Source: Hanleya hanleyi (lineage: Eukaryota > Mollusca > Polyplacophora > Lepidopleurida > Hanleyidae). From it: a DNA stretch of 64,000 bases. The position numbers and the translations under genes were made by a program. Every line of letters starts with the position of its first letter. Positions within the stretch are counted from its first letter, which is position 1. Positions 58,801 through 64,000 of this stretch are shown here, one piece after another. The notes under the pieces are model-generated. The model searched no databases. It saw nothing but the letters and a program-made list of their open reading frames with translations, and was not told where the DNA came from. The stretch spans positions 1-64,000 of the forward strand of contig JAVTVY010025405.1 of the NCBI GenBank assembly GCA_036873755.1. The letters are read 5' to 3'.

Positions 58801-61800
58801 AATAAATAGCCAAAAGGGAAGATATAGTGACGACACGGCCTCATCCCTAATAAATAGCCAATAGAGAAGATATAGTGACGACCCGGTCTCATCCCTGATA
58901 GAAGAACCAAGAGAGAAGATATAGTGACGACCCGGTTTCATCCCTGATAGAAGAGCCAAGAGAGAAGATATAGTGACGACCCGATCTCATCCCTAATAAA
59001 TAGCCAAGAGGGAAGATACAGTGACGATCCGGTCTCAGTCCTGATAAAAGAGACAAGAGGGAAGATATAGTGACGACCGGCCTCGTCCTTAATAAATAGC
59101 CAAGAGGGAAGATATAGTGACGACCCGGTCTCATCCCTGATAAAAGAGACAAGAGGGAAGATATAGTGACGACCGGTCTCGTCCTTAATAAATAGCCAAC
59201 AGGGAAGATATAATGACGACCCGGTCTCATCCCTGATAAAAGAGACAAGAGGGAAGATACAGTGACGACCCGGCCTCATCCCTAATAAAAGAGCTAAGAG
59301 GGAAGATATAGTGACGACCCGGTCTCATATCTGATAAAAGAGCCAAGAGGGGAGATATAGTGACGACCCGGCCTCATCCCTAATAAAAGAGCCAAGAGGG
59401 AAGATACAGTGACAACCCGGCCAAATCTCTAATAAAAGTGCCAAGCGAGAAGATATAGTGACTACACGGCCTCATCCCTAATAAAAGAACTAAGAGATAC
59501 GTCATAGTGACTACCCGGCCTCAACCCTGATAAAAGAGCAACGAGGAAAGATATAGTGACGACCCGGTCTCATCCCTAATAAAAGAGCCAAGAGAGAAGA
59601 AACAGTGACGACCCGGTCTCATCCCTGATAGAAGAGGCAAGAGAGAAGATATAGTGACGGTCTGGTCTCATTCCTAATAAAAGAGCCAAGAGGGAAGATA
59701 TAGTGACGACTCGGTCTCATCCCTGATAGAAGAGCCAAGAGAGAAGATATAGTGACGACCCGGTCTCATCCCTAATAAATAGCCAAGAGGGAAGATATAG
59801 TGACGAGACGGCCTCATCCCTAATAAATAGCCAAGAGAGAAGACATAGTGACGACCCGGTCTCATCACTGATAGAAGAGCCAAGAGAGAAGATATAGTGA
59901 CGACTCGGTTTCATCCCTGATAGAAGAGCCAAGAGAGAAGATATAGTGACGACTCGATCTCATCCCTAATAAATAGCCAAGAGGGAAGATATAGTGACGA
60001 TCCGGTCTCAACCCTGATAAAAGAGACAACAGGGAAGATATAGTGACGACCGGCCTCGTCCTTAATAAATAGCCAAGAGGGAAGATATAGTGACGACCCG
60101 GTCTCATCCCTGATAAAAGAGACAAGAGGGAAGATATAGTGACGACCCGGCCTCATCCCTAATAAATAGCCAAGAGAGAAGATATAGTGACGACCCGGTC
60201 TCATTCCTAATAAATAGCCAAGAGGGAAGATATAGTGACGACCCGGCCTCATCCCTAATAAATAGCCAAGAGGGAAGATATAGTGACGACCCGGCCTAAT
60301 CCCTAATAAATAGCCAAGAGGGAAGATATAGTGACGACCCGGTCTCATCCCTGATAACAGAGACAAGAGGGAAGATATATTGACGACCGGCCTCGTCCCT
60401 AGTAAATTGACAAGAGGGAAGATATAGTGACGACCCGATCTCATCCCTGATAAAAGAGACAAGAGGGAAGATATAGTGACGACCGGCCTCGTCCTTAATA
60501 AATAGCCAAGAGGGAAGATATAGTGACGACCCGGCCTCATCCCTAATAAATAGCCATGAGAGAAGATATAGTGACGACCCGGTCTCATCCCTGATAAATA
60601 GCCAAGAGAGAAGATATAGTGACGACCCGATCTCATCCCTGATAGAAGAACCAAGAGAGAAGATATAGTGACGACTCGGTCTAATCCCTGATAGAAGAGC
60701 CAAGAGAGGAGATATAGTGACGACCCGCTCTCATCCCTAATAAATAGCCAAGAGAGAAGATATAGTGACGACCCGGCCTCATTCCTAATAAATAGCCAAG
60801 AGGGAAGATATAGTGACGACCCGGCCTCACCCCTAATAAATAGCCAAGAGAGAAGATATGGTGACGACCCGGTCTAATCCCTGATAGAAGAACCAAGAGG
60901 GAAGATATAGTGACGACCCGGTCTCATTCCTAATAAATAGCCAAGAGGGAAGATATAGTGACGACCCGGCCTCACCCCTAATAAATAGCCAAGAGAGAAG
61001 ATATGGTGACGACCCGGTCTCATCCCTGATAGAAGAACCAAGAGAGAAGATATAGTGACGACTCGGTCTAATCCCTGATAGAAGAGCCAAGAGAGAAGAT
61101 ATAGTGACGACCTGGTCTCATCCCTAATAAATAGCCAAGAGAGAAGATGTAGTGACGACCCGGCCTCACCCCTAATAAATAGCCAAGAGAGGAGATATAG
61201 TGACGACCCGGTCTCATCCCTGATAGAAGAGCCAAGAGAGAAGATATAGTGACGGCTCGGTCTAATCCCTGATAGAAGAACCAAGAGAGAAGATATAGTG
61301 ACGACTCGGTCTCATCCCTGATAGAAGAACCAAGAGAGAAGATATAGTGACGACTCGGTCTAATCCCTGATAGAAGAACCAAGAGAGAAGATATAGTGAC
61401 GACTCGGTCTCATCCCTGATAGAAGAACCAAGAGAGAAGATATAGTGACGACTCGGTCTAATCCCTGATAGAAGAGCCAAGAGAGAAGATATAGTGACGA
61501 CCCGGTCTCATCCCTAATAAATAGCCAAGAGGGAAGATATAGTGACGACACGGCCTCATCCCTAATAAATAGCCAATAGAGAAGATATAGTGACGACCCG
61601 GTCTCATCCCTGATAGAAGAACCAAGAGAGAAGATATAGTGACGACCCGGTTTCATCCCTGATAGAAGAGCCAAGAGAGAAGATATAGTGACGACCCGAT
61701 CTCATCCCTAATAAATAGCCAAGAGGGAAGATATAGTGACGATCCGGTCTCAACCCTGATAAAAGAGACAAGAGGGAAGATATAGTGACGACCGGCCTCG

Positions 61801-62799
61801 TCCTTAATAAATAGCCAAGAGGAAAGATATAGTGACGACCCGGTCTCATCCCTGATAAAAGAGACAAGAGGGAACATATAGTGACGACCGGCCTCGTCCT
61901 TAATAAATAGCCAAGAGGGAAGATATAGTGACGACCCGGTCTCATCCCTAATAGAAGAGCCAAGAGAGAAGATATAGTGACGACCCGGCCTCATCCCTAA
62001 TAAAAGAGCCAAGAGGGAAGATACAGTGACAACCCGGCCAAATCTCTAATAAAAGTGCCAAGAGAGAAGATATAGTGACTACACGGCCTCATCCCTAATA
62101 AAAGAACTAAGAGAGAAGACATAGTGACTACCCGGCCTCAACCCTGATAAAAGGGCAAAGAGGAAAGACATTGTGACGACCCGGCCTCATCCCTAATAAA
62201 AGAGCCAAGAGAGAAGAAACAGTGACGACCCGGCCTCATCCCTAATAAAAGAGCCAAGAGAGAAGATATAGTGACGACCCGGTCTCATCCCTGATAGAAG
62301 AGGCAAGAGAGAAGATATAGTGACGGTCTGGTCTCATTCCTAATAAAAGAGCCAAGAGGGAAGATATAGTGACGACTCGGTCTCATCCCTGATAGAAGAG
62401 CCAAGAGAGAAGATATAATGACCACCCGGTCTCATCCCTAATAAATAGCCAAGAGAGAAGACATAGTGACGACCCGGTCTCATCACTGATAGAAGAGCCA
62501 AGAGAGAAGATATAGTGACGACTCGGTTTCATCCCTGATAGAAGAGCCAAGAGAGAAGATATAGTGACGACTAGATCTCATCCCTAATAAATAGCCAAGA
62601 GGGAAGATATAGTGACGACCCGGTCTCATCCCTGATAAAAGAGACAAGAGGGAAGATATAGTGACGACCCGGCCTCACCCCTAATAAAAGAGCCAAGAGA
62701 GAAGATATAGTGACTACCCGGCCTCGTCCCTGATGAAAGAGCTAAGAGGGAAGATATAGTGACGACCCGGCCTCATCCATAATAAAAGATCCAAGAGGG

Positions 62800-63300
62800 A
62801 AGATACAGTAACGACCCGGCCTCATCTCTAAAATAAGAGCCAAGAGAGAAGATACAGTGACGACCCGGCCTCATCTCTAATATAAGAGCCAAGAGAGAAG
62901 ATACAGTAACGACCCGGCCTCATCTCTAATATAAGAGCCAATAGAGAAGATACAGTAACGACCCGGCCTCATCTCTAATATAAGAGCCAAGAGAGAAGAT
63001 ACAGTAACGACCCGGCCTCATCTCTAATATAAGAGCCAATAGAGAAGACACAGTAACGACCCGGCCTCATCTCTAATATAAGAGCCAAGAGAGAAGATAC
63101 AGTAACGACCCGGCCTCATCTCTAATATAAGAGCCAATAGAGAAGATACAGTAACGACCCGGCCTCATCTCTAATATAAGAGCCAGTAGAGAAGACACAG
63201 TAACGACCCGGTCTCATCTCTAATATAAGAGCCAAGAGAGAAGACACAGTAACGACCCGGCCTCATCTCTAATATAAGAGCCAAGAGAGTACAGTGACGA
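62800..63300. repeat. Distinct homogeneous subfamily at the right edge of the array
   Basis: About ten consecutive 49-bp units share CATCTCTAATATAAGAGCCA, 'agataCAGTAACGACCCGG', features found nowhere else in the array, and differ only at a few sites (caagag/caatag; gatac/gacac). Edge-specific local amplification explains this. The array decays and ends at about 63345. Confidence 0.9.
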
Positions 63301-63345
63301 CCCCGGTCTCATGCCTAATAAAATAGCCAAGAGGACCGACAAGCG

Positions 63346-63403
63346 ACGATATACCTTGAAGGATAACTGGGACTAAGTATGGTTGGCCATCCCTGCCAGA
63401 ATT
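63346..63403. other. Short junction between the array and the foldback element
   Basis: About 60 bases not matching either neighbour. 'ccctgccagaattcgtcattt' at its end begins to resemble the foldback repeat. Confidence 0.5.
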
Positions 63404-63743
63404 CGTCATTTAGAGGCTGCCTCTAAATAATATATACCATGGTATAAAATGCCAAGCCTGCCATAATTCGTATTTAAAGGCTGCCTCTAATTATTTTGTA
63501 CCATGGTATAAAATGCCGAGCCTGCCATAATTCCTATTTAGAGGATGCCTCTAAATCGCCAAGCCGGCCACAATTCGTATTTAGAGGCTGCCTGTAAATA
63601 ATATATACCATGGTATAAAATGCCGAGCCTGCCATAATTCGTATTTAGAGGCTGCCTCTAATTATTTTGTACCATGGTATAAAATCGCCAAGCCTGCCAT
63701 AATTCCTATTTAGGATGCCTCTAATTCATTTTAGCCGTAAGTC
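63404..63743. mobile_element. Left arm of a foldback-like element, built of ~65-bp tandem repeats
   Basis: Five repeats of about 65 bp (one shortened, near 63545-63585) contain AGGCTGCCTCTAAT, TACCATGGTATAAAAT, AAGCCTGCCATAATTC and 'tatttag'. The last 125 bases (about 63622-63743) are nearly the exact reverse complement of 63877-64000. CCATGG and AGGCTGCCT-type palindromes recur in each repeat. Inverted arms made of tandem subrepeats are typical of foldback-type DNA elements. Confidence 0.8.
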
Positions 63744-63876
63744 ATAAACAACTCGATGTCATATCAAGAATATTAAATTTGACCAATGAGTAAACTTGTA
63801 ACAAGCGTAGAGATATGGCACCAAATTTGTGAAAGCGCATATCATTGGTGGAAGTAATAAGAAGGCGAAAATTTAC
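63744..63876. other. Central spacer of the foldback-like element
   Basis: 133 bases between the arms with no open frame of note, so any such element would be non-autonomous. Confidence 0.7.
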
Positions 63877-64000
63877 GACTTACGGCTAAAATGAATTAGA
63901 GGCATCCTCTAAATAGGAATTATGGCAGGCTTGGCGATTTTATACCATGGTACAAAATAATTAGAGGCAGCCTCTAAATACGAATTGTGGCAGGCTTGGC
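63877..64000. mobile_element. Right arm of the foldback-like element, cut by the window end
   Basis: It starts GACTTACGGCTAAAATGAAT, the complement of 63717-63743, and runs through the same 65-bp repeats in reverse until the window stops. The full arm length and any target-site duplication lie outside. Confidence 0.82.

Larger units (their letters stand above)
36654..63345. repeat. 49-bp tandem array, right block (about 530 units)
   Basis: This continues the array at 24026-34752 with the same 47/48/49-bp unit types. After subtracting four SINE segments (about 590 bp), roughly 26.1 kb remains, or about 530 units. Large blocks recur at fixed offsets: 37.6-41.14 kb with 54.2-57.69 kb (16,544 bp); 43.97-45.47 with 58.67-60.17 (14,698 bp); 47.1-47.76 with 50.73-51.39 (3,631 bp); 57.24-57.66 with 61.07-61.48 (3,826 bp); and 42.15-43.05 with 43.85-44.75 (about 1,697 bp). 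Many minus-strand frames result, the longest 548 codons (48713-50359). Because 48-bp units keep frame while 49-bp units shift it by one, one frame reads all three phases of the unit. I treat all as non-coding. Confidence 0.97.

Noticed and set aside
24026..63345. More than a hundred long open frames, mostly minus strand, as genes for repeat proteins
   Set aside because: They follow the 48/49-bp unit, overlap each other in all phases and on both strands, start and stop wherever a variant unit supplies a codon, and lack any signal, domain or transcription context.
24026..63345. Pol III B-box-like match (GGTCTCATCCC, or GGGTCGTCAC on the other strand) in each 49-bp unit
   Set aside because: The match is loose, there is no A box at proper spacing and no T-run terminator, so it does not support transcription units.

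Overview
This window looks like animal genomic DNA, most likely from a mollusc and plausibly a gastropod. The evidence is a 5S-rRNA-derived SINE at 18874-19108 whose tail belongs to a type I associate with molluscan genomes, tRNA-derived SINE sequence, fragments of an invertebrate-type reverse transcriptase, and a large load of satellite and minisatellite DNA. There are no operons, bacterial gene signatures or phage modules. I can support no intact single-copy host gene. The assignment rests on recognition, not on a search.

Layout. 1-4036 is an imperfect palindrome. Two arms of about 1.5 kb each carry a copy of a C2H2 zinc-finger gene, reading outward on opposite strands, around a core of minisatellite and TG-rich sequence. 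The left copy is open; the right is broken. 3895-5870 holds three successive families of degenerate tandem repeats with periods of about 200, 175 and 157 bp. 6108-11763 contains two arrays of one 39-bp minisatellite family, a tRNA-derived SINE, a tRNA-like fragment, a roughly 186-bp satellite block and a pair of inverted 70-bp repeats. 11764-24025 is mostly unrecognised, with 5'-truncated copies of one retroelement (the copy at 17640-18515 retains part of the RT), a complete 5S SINE with a 13-bp target-site duplication, and SINE remnants.

24026-63345 is dominated by one tandem array of 47/48/49-bp units, about 37 kb or roughly 750 units by length. Unit variants are arranged in large duplicated blocks (for example, 37.6-41.1 kb repeats at 54.2-57.7 kb, 16,544 bp away). 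The array is interrupted at 34753-36653 by a 1.9-kb insertion encoding a truncated TatD-family metal-dependent hydrolase. It also contains four copies, two full and two identically truncated, of the 5S SINE. The many open frames across this array come from the repeat, not from evidence of genes. 63404-64000 is a foldback-like element with inverted arms built of about 65-bp repeats, cut by the window end.

Nothing here works as a pathway. The window is best read as a repeat-rich chromosomal region recording mobile-element insertion followed by amplification inside a satellite. The points most worth pursuing are the palindromic zinc-finger element, the TatD insertion with its internal empty-site control, and the SINE-marked history of the 49-bp array.
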